This document shows positions 22,674 to 32,685 of a stretch of DNA of 43,407 nucleotides, piece after piece (within the stretch, counting starts at the first letter, position 1; the number at the start of each line of letters is the position of its first letter). Source of the DNA: Reticulitermes lucifugus (Eukaryota; Arthropoda; Insecta; Blattodea; Rhinotermitidae); assembly GCA_026260175.1 (NCBI GenBank), contig JAKCWW010000506.1, positions 30,052-73,458 on the forward strand, read 5' to 3'. The translations under genes and the position numbers were made by a program. The notes beneath the pieces are model-generated. The model was not told where the DNA came from. It did no database searches and was given only the letters and a program-made list of their open reading frames with translations.

Positions 22674-22697
22674 CTATTATTATTATTATTATTATTA
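22674..22697. repeat. (ATT)n microsatellite
   Basis: A run of about eight ATT units following an AAATAAAAC stretch. Confidence 0.9.
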
Positions 22698-22973
22698 AGC
22701 TCTTAAATATTAAGTTGAACGTAAATTTTATTTAAAGCAACACGCTCCGTCTCCTTTACAAAAATCAGTCAGTTAATGCTGTAGAGAAAAACAGTCGCGG
22801 TTTATTCTGCGGTTCATAACAAACATATGTGCACGGTGTTGGCAGAATGTAAAATTATGTAATGTTAAATTTTGTGGTACGCAAGTGACAACTGAGCTTT
22901 AAATGGTTAATACTATAATATTTTTGGAAAAAATAAGGAAAACGAATTTACTTTTATCTTGTCACTCTCCGCA

Positions 22974-22974
<1 letters not shown>

Positions 22975-23008
<34 letters not shown>
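22975..23008. repeat. (ATT)n microsatellite
   Basis: A run of about eleven ATT units. Confidence 0.95.
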
Positions 23009-23011
<3 letters not shown>

Positions 23012-24660
23012 AAACTAAAGGTGTATATCTAATTTAAGAAAAATTTTAGATAAAAATACAGCTGCGTATTGTGATATTAATACTTATTTGCTTGATTATG
23101 ATTCGTTATTCCATCCAGTGATCTTCGGTAAAGAGCGCAAAGCGTTAATCTCGTGATTTTGCATTGTTATCAGCGGTCCCATCACGTGTTCCAACTAAGG
23201 GCTAAATAATCTCCTCAGCAGCCTGTTCTCTACATCGACTCCATTATAATTTCCAAGCCTTGAGTCTGATATGTAACATTTATTTAGATTTTTCACATCA
23301 ATTCTTTCCACGCTACGAACACTAGTTGCCTCTTTAAAACACTGTCATTTCTGATGTAATTTATTGGGTGTTTTTAATACCGGCGAAAGAGAACTGTCAA
23401 GCCACTTCCTGCTACAATTACAGTCATTTATGGCTTTTCAATTGTTGATATTTTACGTTACCGTCGAAATGCATCGACAAGAGAGGGTTTGTTTCAATAA
23501 AAGCAATGGTGTGACTTGCCAGACTACTAGAGAAGTTAAAGATGAATTCATTGCATCGGGCTAGTATTATATAAACAGGTCATAAGTTAAATTCCGTGAG
23601 TTAAAATTCTATGCGATGTTTACCAATAAACTTTTATTTGGAAAATCTTAAATTTCTTCCGTCTGCATTGACCTTGCCTGAATCTAATCGACTGACTTAA
23701 CAGATTGGTACTGTGGAACGTACACGAAAGTTTGTCAGAGTAATTTTAGTTTTGGATAATATGTGCGTAAGTCTTACTTCACATAGACATATATCGCAAT
23801 TTTATCGGATTTCTCATTATTTCTGTCTAATGTAGCCAGCCCTGAATACGCAGTGTTTTAACTCGTCTCGAGTTCATCCAAGTCTTTAATGCCGTTTTAA
23901 TTAAGCACAAGCGTATCGCGCCGGCACACGTTCCATCGTCCAGCCGGTAAGTAACACTAACTTCAGTGTCTCAGTAGTGCGGTGTGTAAATATAACTGAG
24001 AGTAACGCACATTAGGGACAATAGAAGTATGCCTACGATTTAGAAGGTTGTTTGCAAATCTCCATGGCAACATACTAGTTTGCTTATTCAGTTGCAGATT
24101 GGTGTATAATATTAAAAACTAATCACAAAGGAGTTTGTTGTGAATAGGGGAAGTGGCTTTGGACTTCTGATGAATATCATGAACTCACAGGTTCAAAAGC
24201 AACGGAGAACTTAAGGTAGAGTTGCGAATCATGTTACATGGGAAGCCTCTGATCCGAAGAGATACCTACAGCCATTTAAAACCTACAGTATAAAGAGTGC
24301 ATAGTAAATTGTGACGCAGCTGCTTGCATTATAACGAAAGGAAACTTCGTCATATTACGATATGACAAAAATATTAGCCCATTTATTGTGAGAAATACGG
24401 TCTCTAGAAATTCAAGGCTCCTTGTACTTAATGGTTTCTCTCGCCAGCTCTTTCGTTCTTGGAAATCAATCCTGTGGCTGACAATGCATTTCCACTCCTC
24501 AAGCCCCAGATTTCATCAAAGACCCCTTAGTATTTCTCAGCTGGAGGTAATACAGTTTGACCCAGTATTCTTCCCACGTTTTAATTATTTTCCTGGGAGA
24601 CTGCATCATAAAGAACCTACTTCTTTTTTCATGCCTTAAATTTCTTTTCCGGTTTTAATA

Positions 24661-25152
24661 GAGTGAACCCTCGATTATCCGATCTAACTTGGGGGGGGGA
24701 TGGTCGGATCGGAGAAGTCGGTAAGTCAGTTGTGCAGCATTCTGTAGCCTAGCCGAGAGATGCGAATTTACGAAGTCAAGTAACCCAAAATAAGCAATCT
24801 TTTAGCACAAAAATAACATATAGTACAGTTCTTATATAGAGTAAAAAATAAGTCATAAAACACATTTACAGCCCAAATATATCACAAGAGCTTCCGCCGC
24901 TTAACGAAGTTTGACCCATGTCGCATAGGCCTAACTAGGTCTAGGCAAGCCCTAACGTCGTTCCTTTGTAACTGTAGTTCTGTAAGCTAATATTTTTGGC
25001 CCCGCAAAAATACAATGTATTATGGCCCCTAAACGCTAAAGTAGGGTATTTACCTACAAATTCAGAATCGCTCTTTTTTCGGTGGGTCGGAAGGACTGGT
25101 CGATATATGCGGAGATTAATTGATCAAGAGAAGGACGAATGAAGGTTCACCG
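24661..25152. mobile_element. Pogo/Tigger-like non-autonomous DNA transposon
   Basis: The left end reads TA then GAGTGAACCCTCGATTATCC, the style of pogo/Tigger inverted repeats. The right end reads GAAGGTTCACCG then TA, whose complement (CGGTGAACC) matches the left tip. TA on each side fits the pogo target site. Inside both ends are GGTCGGA-type segments (24703-24709 and 25085-25091). The roughly 490-bp interior has no transposase, so the copy is a MITE or deletion derivative. Inner similarity between the ends is weak. Confidence 0.55.
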
Positions 25153-25211
25153 TATAACTAAATTTTGAACTACAACAGTTACTAAAGTTTTGTGTGGTGA
25201 CAAGAGATGGA

Positions 25212-25275
25212 CAGGGATAACTCAGACGGCTTTCGGGTACGAATAGAAAAGCTGAAATTCGATTCCAGCCAAGGG
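25212..25275 (+). other. Possible degenerate tRNA-derived SINE head
   Basis: An A-box-like GATAACTCAGACGG and a B-box-like AAATTCGATTCCAGC are about 35 bp apart. There is no clear tail or target duplication, so this is tentative. Confidence 0.3.
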
Positions 25276-26070
25276 TAGTAAATTTTTCCTTGGCCACTAA
25301 TTCTAGACCACTTCGTCTCCTGTTTAGTTGCTCTTGAAATTAATGTTGCAGGACTGCGAAGCTGGCCATTTATCTCCCTCTAATTACAAAATCTGGAATT
25401 AGTGGGCATTTTACCTGCATATTCTCTTTGCACATTTGTGAGTTGGGGGTTACACACAGGGAAAATTGTATCCATATTTAGCTACATATTACACTTTCTT
25501 TCTATATGAAGACTTCAGCAGGTCATTCCTTGTTGGAATCCAGTCTAGCATCGATAAAACAATTTTTTGACAAAATTCCATTAATTATTTATTTAGAAGC
25601 AACAGATAAAACTCCCCCTTCAAACGATAACATGTTTATTCATACAGCGTCTTTATTGTCGTGTTACTATAACGTATAACTATGCCGTAATATTAGACGC
25701 GTGATAATGTTCCTGCATTATACGACGAAATGTGACTGTTTAATAACAAGACTGCGCGTGCAGCTTCTCATCTTTATCGTTGATTACTGCTTAACCCATG
25801 AAAATGTAGGCACTAGGGTTTTACGAATCGTCCTGAACACGTCCCAGAAGATCTGAATATCGCTGAACGCTTTATTGTGGAGTAGAGTTGTGAAAACGTC
25901 GATATAAAGCCTGTTTTACTAATTTGACTTGTTCCGAATAGAATGACTGGTTTAATTCTCACCACCTGACAGTCCTTGCGCTTTCGGTTTCTTAAGGCAT
26001 TTGCAAGTAACGTAGCTCTCCCCACGATTTACCGTACGTGTGGGTTTTCATAAAATTAAGCGCAACAGTT

Positions 26071-26351
26071 TTTTTTATTGAAGGGCCCCGCAGCAGATGC
26101 TACGGACGCACCGCAGTCTTGAAGGCTTATTGTGCAACCTTGTGATGAAGATGATGAGGGTTTTTCTGCTTTTCCATTTTAATGGAGCACCGGTGGAATG
26201 AAATTGACAAGGGAAAACCGACGTACTCGGAGAAAAACCTGTCCCAGTGCCACTTTGTCCACCACAAATCCCACATGGACCGACCCGGGATCGAACCCGG
26301 ACCTCCGCGGTGGGAGGCCGGCGACTAACCGCCTGAGTCATGGCACGGCCC
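26071..26351 (-). mobile_element. Full-length tRNA-derived SINE (family 3) with target-site duplication
   Basis: On the minus strand the head starts GGGCCGTGCCATGACTCAGG, with A box TGACTCAGGCGG (26340-26329) and B box GGTTCGATCCC (26297-26287). The body ends in the TCCGTAGCATCTGCTGCGG block and an A tail (T run 26071-26076 on the + strand). Direct repeats AAGCGCAACAGTT (26058-26070) and AAGTGCAACAGTT (26352-26364) differ at one base and mark the insertion. A truncated relative lies at 8807-8941. Plus-strand GAAGATGATGA in the body is unrelated to the hammerhead cores, since no GAAA or stem partner follows. Confidence 0.92.
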
Positions 26352-27809
26352 AAGTGCAACAGTTGATACCGAACTAAGTGAAATTATCCGTAAAATTATC
26401 AGTTTTCTGTAGAGATTTGCATGTTTTGTGCCAACATCGTCGTCATTTGTTGGTTTATAAGGGGCACAGACGTAGAAGACGCGGCATCAATAATCCGTCC
26501 GTGATTCGAACACAGCAAACACCCGATCAAAGAATTATTCTGTTCTTACGTTAATAAAGTGTGATTCCTAGTGTGACGCCCTGCGTGCTAAATGACCAGG
26601 GTTGGATTCATGGCATGGATGGATTTAAAATTTCTTTCTTCGTCACCGCTATGTCCACATCGGTTCTGAGACCCAACCGGAAGCTGAAATGGAGGTACCT
26701 TGACCGACCTTCGAAATGTCAGCTGTCGAGAAGTTCGTCGCGAAATTCCTCAGCCCTTGTTTTACCTTCAGTTAGGCCACGACTGCCTATTTTTTATAAT
26801 TCTTATCTACTCAACATTCGAGATATCTGTCCATCTCTTCAGCATTACCTGACCTCTGCAGTTCATACGGCTTTGTAAAATAATCTAAGAATCAGTTTCT
26901 TAATTGTGACAATTTATTTGTTTTCTGTCACAGTCTGAAATTCAAAATGTTGAGAACATGCAAAATGCTGTACACGTAACCGATATGTAGTTAACAGTAC
27001 TAGCTGCAACAGCACCACAATGTAAATATATGGTGTTTGGTTTTTCCGATCAGCCTTTGTTTACGCGTACCTAATTAATGACTGCGATTCATTTAGAAAA
27101 CTTTTCAACCCCTCCCTTACTCCCTTCTGCGCCACAACTTCTATATGTCAATATACATAAAGTTAATGCACTGAAAATGTGTTTCCCACGATCAATCTGT
27201 TTTTGTTTTGTACTGTGCCTCCCTTTACATTTCATTGTTCTATGAAAACACGTGAGCTGCTTGCCAGTCCAGTTGCACGAATATGAGGCTTCAGGCTTCA
27301 GAAATGTCAGTCGTCCATTCGTCTGTCTGTATAGGCCTAATTGGCATTCGATACTCCTCTGTGTATTTCGATTATATTTGGTATTGGCTGTGTCTGTAAT
27401 AAAGGTTACCGGATGAATTTTTTTTTCATTTCTTATCGTTTTATCATAAACCCTAATTTACAAGCAGCCAAAATTCAAATTCGTCATGGCTGTGAACTTT
27501 TCAAAGTATGACTTTATTGCCAGTTCTCAAACGTTTTAAAGTTCAGTTCCTCTTTCCATGTTCTTTTCCTCCCATGTGTTATGTAGAAGAGTTAATGACT
27601 ACCTACCCTAAAATGGTAACAGTGGGGTGTTACTTAACTGACACCTGTATGAGTCCTTTTCTGTCTTTTCGTTTTGAGTTAAGAACTAAAAACTGTACAA
27701 TGGAAAACGTTGAATAACTTATACTTGTCATTTATTTAACAAAATAACTAACATATTTCAAAAAGTCTTAACACGCATAAAACAGTACTGCTTTTATAAG
27801 AGTACATCG

Positions 27810-27845
27810 CTATATGTTTCAGCCATTTTTGGTCATCTTTAGTGA
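27810..27845 (-). other. Degenerate hammerhead-like motif
   Basis: On the minus strand: CTAAAGA (one change from CTGAAGA), T, GACC, loop AAAAAT, GGCT, GAAAC, ATATAGCG. It has the same layout as better copies, including the extra T, but a core base is changed. Confidence 0.4.
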
Positions 27846-28491
27846 GAGCGTTGTATTTGTCTTAGAAGGTACTAAAGACTTTTAATTATTGAGAACAGGA
27901 AGAAAATGTTGTGGTACATTGTAGTGTGGCTTAAATTTGCTGGAGTATTAAAAGTCTTTCTTGTTGGTTGTGTTAACATTTTTAAAATAATGCGTGTATA
28001 GATATAATATTCTCTTCTCAATCCGCAATATTGGTAATATAATCGTTTTCGTATATTCCCATACACGTCATTACGTGTCAGTTCTATCACATTATTAGTA
28101 CATTGTTCCTGCAGCTTCAAGGTCTTGGGTATTGTTGTTAGTGACTGTGTTCTATGGTTGTTTTTGCGGTAACATGAGGTGGATCTTCCATTGTTCTGTT
28201 TAGGTAGTAGTGGATCCTTGAGCTGATATTTAAACGCTTATTTAACTTTATTGTGTTTATTATTCTGTGTGTTACTATGTTTTTTGAAAGCATGCATAAT
28301 TCTGGCAGTGTGTGTAGCCTTTGGCTGAATACCTCTAAAACGTTTTATGTGTCAGTTTAATGACATTATTCTTAACATAATATTTGCTGTTGCTATATTC
28401 AGTAATTCTTTTATCGGTTTTTATTTCGGTTTTCAGAAGAATGTTCTACCTTCTTGTTAGAATAGAACACTCACGCTGAACATGGAGGCAG

Positions 28492-28540
28492 CAGGTTTTG
28501 CCCACATCTCAATTAATTAATTTAATGTGGCATTCTTCAG
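28492..28540 (-). other. Hammerhead-like motif with extended stem II
   Basis: On the minus strand a consensus CTGAAGA box lies at 28540-28534. It is followed by AT, then GCCACAT, an AT-rich loop, ATGTGGGC and AAAAC in place of GAAAC. GCCACAT and ATGTGG can form a stem II about 6 bp long. It lies about 700 bp from the 27810-27845 motif in the same orientation, so the two could be the terminal repeats of one decayed Penelope-like copy. No recognisable coding sequence lies between. Confidence 0.4.
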
Positions 28541-30068
28541 CCACATTATGTATTAATACCTGAATTGGGTATTTATTTACATATTAATTTGTGGATATCT
28601 TATTATTCTTTGGCTTATCAATTTATGCATTCTGTTTTAATGTATTTGCACATTTATAAATCTATTTGTTTATGTGCATAGGCCTATTTATTTACATGTT
28701 CTCTTGTATTTTTCTTAAATTTTGAATATTTTTTCCTTTTTAAATCTATATTTGTAGGTGTATTTATTAATATCTTGGGTTTTGTTTAAACAGCTGTTGA
28801 TGTTAGCTGCGTATTTACTTCATATAATTTCATACTTTATGGTAATATATCACGTTAACTTTTAGTCGTGTATTCGTGTGTTAATGTAAGCCTGTTTACC
28901 TACGTAATCGACCGGAACATTCGTTACGTACATTATCATGCATATTTTTCTGCAACACACATGTTTGCTTACTGCTTTTTCCAAAGATTCGTTTTATTTC
29001 GGTCAGAACAGCACTCCGTTCTATCTGAGAAGTGAAACACAGACATGCACAGACCCATATATTACGCTTTCACTTTCAGCAGGGAACACATAATATTCAA
29101 AAAGCTGTTGGTACACAAAACTGCATAGATTTTATTGAATTTCAGCCAATATATGAGAAGATAACTGTATTACATTAAGTTCAGCTTTCATATTTCACAG
29201 CACCAGCACTCAGCTGTCACAGTTATTTACATGTTTATTGGTATTTATTGTGGTCATGTATTTTCTGTCAAGATGAAATTTACTCATTTTCATTCCTGTT
29301 ACTGCATGCGTGCTTAGTGCAAGGTCCAAATGACAAAACTCAGTAATAAGTACGACTTGGTTCCAATGAATCGTAGGGTTTATAGGCATGCACGTGTTGT
29401 CTCTGAATGGCAAAAAGCGGAAAGTATTAACAAATGAAAACACAATTTGTGAATAACATAAAGAAGGAAATTAATAAATAACTAGAATGAAAAATGGAAA
29501 AAAAGAAAGAAGGGTGTTTGGGCGGATTATGCATGAAATAATATAGGATTGTTACATAGCGTTTTTGGACAAGAACACGTCAGGATCCACGTAATATCAT
29601 TCATTAGGTTTCCCAGCAGAACTAAAGACATAAAAGTACTTTACTGAACATGTGTGTTGACTCTAAGCCGAAGATAAAGTAAGCTGACAACAGCGACATC
29701 AAGAATGTCGGTACAGCTCGCCAACTTTCTTGCATTCCTACGGATTACTAAACTGATAGAATATACTTAAACACGAGAGTTCTGTATTTAAACTTCCTAC
29801 TGCATAAGTTTCCTTGTTTTATGTACCTATTCCAGAAGGTTTCTTCTTTTACCTTTTTTTTCACATCAAATATTGGACATTGAAGAGTGCATGTCTGACT
29901 GGGGGTAGAGAGAGGATTGGTACCAAAGCGAAAAGAAAAATCCAAATTAATTAGGGCGACATATACACGAGGGAAAACAACTGGCCAGTGGTATCAGTTA
30001 CATGAAACGGCCATTAAAATACAACATGGCTTGACCACTGTATGAACCCAGTGCTAGCATGTCCCGGG

Positions 30069-30160
30069 GGCAGCAGCCATGCAGTTTACAGGTGAGTTGC
30101 TGATCGCCACTATTACTGGGATAACCGGGTTTTAATCTCACTCGGAGCCCCATGTCTTCT
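30069..30160 (+). mobile_element. Diverged SINE head (family 1)
   Basis: It aligns over about 85 bp with the head at 15365: CAGCCATGCAGTTTACAGG against TGGCCGTGCGGTCTAAGG, ACTATTACTGGGAT against GCTTACTAGGAT, and GGGTTTTAATCTCACTCGG against GGGTTCGAATCTCACCGG. The B box has decayed, so it is older than the other copies. No tail or duplication was identified. Confidence 0.55.
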
Positions 30161-30657
30161 TATGCCGTGGCACTAAATGCAGGCGTGAATTACAGTGATG
30201 AAATCTTACGTTTGTGCCTGTCTGCACATTTCATCTCCGACATTACTCGATGACTGTTGATTAAAGTTTCTATCGGAATTCAACGCTAAATATTTTGCAG
30301 CGAATTGTATGTTGTTCTTTTCTGCACAGTAAAACCCATGCTGTAAACATAACTCAAAATAAACTTTAAATCAAATGTCCTACTAACGACTCGTCGTTTG
30401 AAAATTGATACATCATATAAAAATATAGTTGTTAAGATCTTAAATTTTTATGTTAAATATTTTGCGATGTGGTAAATATTTATTGAACTACGAGGAAAAC
30501 ATTTCTGACGCAGTGTTACCTGTATAATGTTTAGTGTTGCACTAAAGGAACCTCAAATTCAGTGACGTGTGCTGAACAGAAAAGGCTTATTCCGTGCCGA
30601 GTACTCGTGCATATTACAAAGGGAAAATGCTGGAAAATATGCTTGGTCCCCGTCTCT

Positions 30658-30730
30658 ATCATCATCATCATCATCACCATCACCGTCGTCGTCGTCGTCA
30701 TCGTAGTCATCATCATCATCATCATCATCG
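30658..30730. repeat. (ATC)n/(GTC)n compound microsatellite
   Basis: ATC units, then CGT/CGTC units, then ATC units again. It yields spurious poly-Asp, poly-His, poly-Ile and poly-Met frames in several reading frames. Confidence 0.95.
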
Positions 30731-31314
30731 GAGATGTCCAGCAAGCTTAACGTTAGTTTTAATGTGTCTTCTGTGTGTCTGGTGCAGAACAGCACATAAA
30801 CATGTTGATGCCCTCCACCAGATGCATAAATCTGAAATGTCCTTTTGAAACTTTCAGCTGCAGTTTGTATTTCAGCAGTGCAGAATGTATAGAACATTCC
30901 ACAAGGGGTGGATTTGTCTTGCGGCTTGTGTTGTCTAGAACAGGGTATCTCAATATTCCTGGCACTACTGAGTCCTTACGAATTCTCAATAATTCTGCGG
31001 CCCCCTCTCCAAAATTATCTGAACTTGCTGACTCTTAAGGTGTAACTCGCGGTAACGTTTAATGCCGGAATACGCACTTACAAATAATAGTCAAACTTAA
31101 AGTCTAAAAACTTTGTCATCGCAAAATTTCATTACACAAACTATTACTTTGCTAGCAGTAATGACAATAAAACTATGACTACGAAAAACCTAAACTAAAT
31201 ACAGTGTGTTCTAATGCGAGCAGAATTTGCATTATTTCATTGAATTTTAGACATCCCGTTGTGTTATTTACGAGTATAATAATGGTGCATTTTACTGTCG
31301 ACACAACTGTATTA

Positions 31315-31426
31315 TTAATATTAGTTTATCATGTTATTATGGCAACATGTTTGGACCATATAATGCCTGAAGATGACCGTATATGGTCGAAACATGTTGC
31401 CGTAATAATATGATAAATTAATATCA
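31315..31426 (+). mobile_element. Near-perfect hairpin enclosing a hammerhead-like motif, 170 nt before the second exon
   Basis: The left arm 31315-31362 is the reverse complement of about 31381-31426 with few mismatches (arms include ATGGCAACATGTTTGGACCA and TGGTCGAAACATGTTGCC). The plus strand reads CTGAAGA (31367-31373), T, GACC (31375-31378), loop GTATAT, GGTC (31385-31388), GAAA (31389-31392), C-AT-G, then TT as a cleavage-site-like UH. The core is consensus (position 7 may be any base), but stem I is only about 2 bp. The GGTC, GAAAC and ATGTTGCC bases are also part of the long hairpin, which competes with the ribozyme fold. Confidence 0.5.
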
Positions 31427-31594
31427 ATCCTAGAGGTCCGCGAGCCACTGGTCCGTAGCCCATATATTTATGGAATTGTCCTTTTCCTCATCATAAATGA
31501 CTCGTAGCAAAACTAACATTGTTTTGTACACACACATTCAAACCTTTCTTACCTGAATGTCTTCAAATGTAAGGACTTGTGTTTGTGCCCACAG

Positions 31595-31739
31595 ACATCG
31601 AACGACGGTAACACGACGACCAGCACATTGTCACTAGTCGTTAGGAAGGAGGACGCAGGAAAGTACCTGACCTGCCAGGCCAAGAACCCCGTCTTCCAAA
31701 AAGAAGGTCTTGAAGACGGCTGGCAGCTTGAAATACAAT
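31595..31739 (+). CDS. Sidestep-like receptor, internal exon encoding the C-terminal half of the same Ig domain
   Basis: The exon follows a good acceptor (TGTGCCCACAG ending at 31594) and ends at a clean donor, AAT/GTGAGT at 31739/31740. It is read from 31595 in phase 0: TSNDGNTTTSTLSLVV, then the F-strand signature DAGKYLTC, then KEGLEDGWQLEIQ. The final T is the first base of a split codon (phase 1). Joined to 8145-8296 it completes one Ig fold: Cys and Trp come from the first exon, and the Asp-x-Gly-x-Tyr-x-Cys motif from this one. NTT is a potential N-glycosylation sequon, consistent with an extracellular domain. The two exons together are 297 nt (99 codons), flanked by phase-1 junctions, a typical exchangeable Ig module. 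In Side proteins the EDGW-x-L-x-I-Q stretch leads straight into the next Ig domain, but no such exon is visible downstream here. Confidence 0.92.
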
Positions 31740-32033
31740 GTGAGTATTCTGTTTTCATGTATTACGGTGCTTTGTGTCCAAGCCACTTCCGATTTGAAGA
31801 CTTATGATTATCCCAGTGACAGTTGCAATATGCATGCTTGATTCGATTTTGAACATTTCAAACTTGCTGCAGATTCACAAATGGACACAACTTTTGCTTA
31901 ATAAGATTCGTGTTTATGAGGATTTTTTTTATGGATTATTTGGAAACGTTGATATGTTTTAGTGGTTCTAAAGTGTCGGATGAGCTGTTAACATGGCCAT
32001 GAATATTTACCAGGTAAACACTTGTAATTAGGC

Positions 32034-32053
32034 GGGTTAGGTGGGAGGGTGGG
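32034..32053 (+). other. G-quadruplex-type motif
   Basis: Four GGG runs with loops of 6, 1 and 1 nt (GGG, TTAGGT, GGG, A, GGG, T, GGG) on the transcribed-sense strand of the intron, about 295 nt after the exon 31595-31739. GGAT repeats follow. Confidence 0.6.
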
Positions 32054-32465
32054 TGGATGGATGGCTGGATGGGCAGGCAGACAGACTGTCTGGTTAATTT
32101 ATTTATTCATTGATTTTGTGACTGGTTGATTGTTTCTTAGGTTCAGTGAGGTCTTCGTGATGTCACGTCTGTCCGTTCGTGTAACAGCAGTCATTTTTGA
32201 AACATCTAATTTCCTTTCGTATTGACTTTACTGTTGCTCGAGGAGAATTCACTGTACTTATTCGGCATGAAAACTTCAGAACCTGCATTAGTCTTACTTT
32301 ACGTAAAATAACGACCAACGGAAGAGTTTACAGTGTCGATGAATAGGGGAATGACGATGTCAGTCTTGAGGGAATAAACATTTGAAGAAATGTGGCCTGG
32401 GCCTGTTTAAAGTTACAGTGTCATATTTCGCGCGCAGAGTGAAGAAAGACACGAAAATAACTTCA

Positions 32466-32685
32466 AATATTATGTTAAGAAGGTAAAATGTAACACATAA
32501 TACATAAATACATAATACATAAAACTCGTGAAACTCTGAAAATCGTCACTCAGCTACCGACTGGCCAAACAATTTCATACAATTGTATCATTGTAATAAT
32601 TGTAGACTTGTGGGATCCTACAAAGCAAAATCAGAATTACCAATTTATATGCATTACATTTTACCTCGTTTTAAATATTAATGTT
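32466..32685 (-). repeat. Dispersed repeat matching the interior of the 36093-36498 element
   Basis: The reverse complement of this segment aligns with about 36190-36400. Shared blocks are ATTCTGATTTT, a TGGGAnCCCACA-like block, AAATTGTTTGG, the GAGTTTCACnAGTTTTATGT block, ATGTATTTATGnATTATGT and TACATTTTACC. The hammerhead arms are missing on this copy, so it is a truncated member of the same family. Confidence 0.8.

Larger units (their letters stand above)
8297..31594 (+). other. 23.3-kb phase-0 intron of the Sidestep-like gene
   Basis: The donor GTAAGT at 8297 and acceptor CCCACAG ending at 31594 join two halves of a single Ig domain in frame, so everything between is intronic unless there is alternative splicing. 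It holds SINEs (8807-8941, 15365-15665, 26071-26351, about 30069-30160), LINE 3' fragments, inverted-repeat elements, hammerhead-like motifs, microsatellites and the assembly gap at 15471-15545. I see nothing identifiable in 9300-10460, 10740-12930, 13890-14330, 14820-15340, 15700-17360, 17870-19680, 22700-24650 (apart from a microsatellite), 26370-27800 and 28560-30060 beyond short AT-rich or pyrimidine-rich ORFs. Confidence 0.85.

Noticed and set aside
26561-26878. 105-codon plus-strand ORF
   Set aside because: No known domain, no splice-site frame consistent with the Ig gene, and located inside its large intron.
27872-28120. Minus-strand ORF of 82 codons between two hammerhead-like motifs
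   Set aside because: I considered it as a Penelope coding remnant, but no reverse-transcriptase or GIY-YIG motif can be read in it.
30531-30897. Poly-Asp, poly-Met, poly-His and poly-Ile ORFs
   Set aside because: Shadows of the ATC/GTC microsatellite at 30658-30730.
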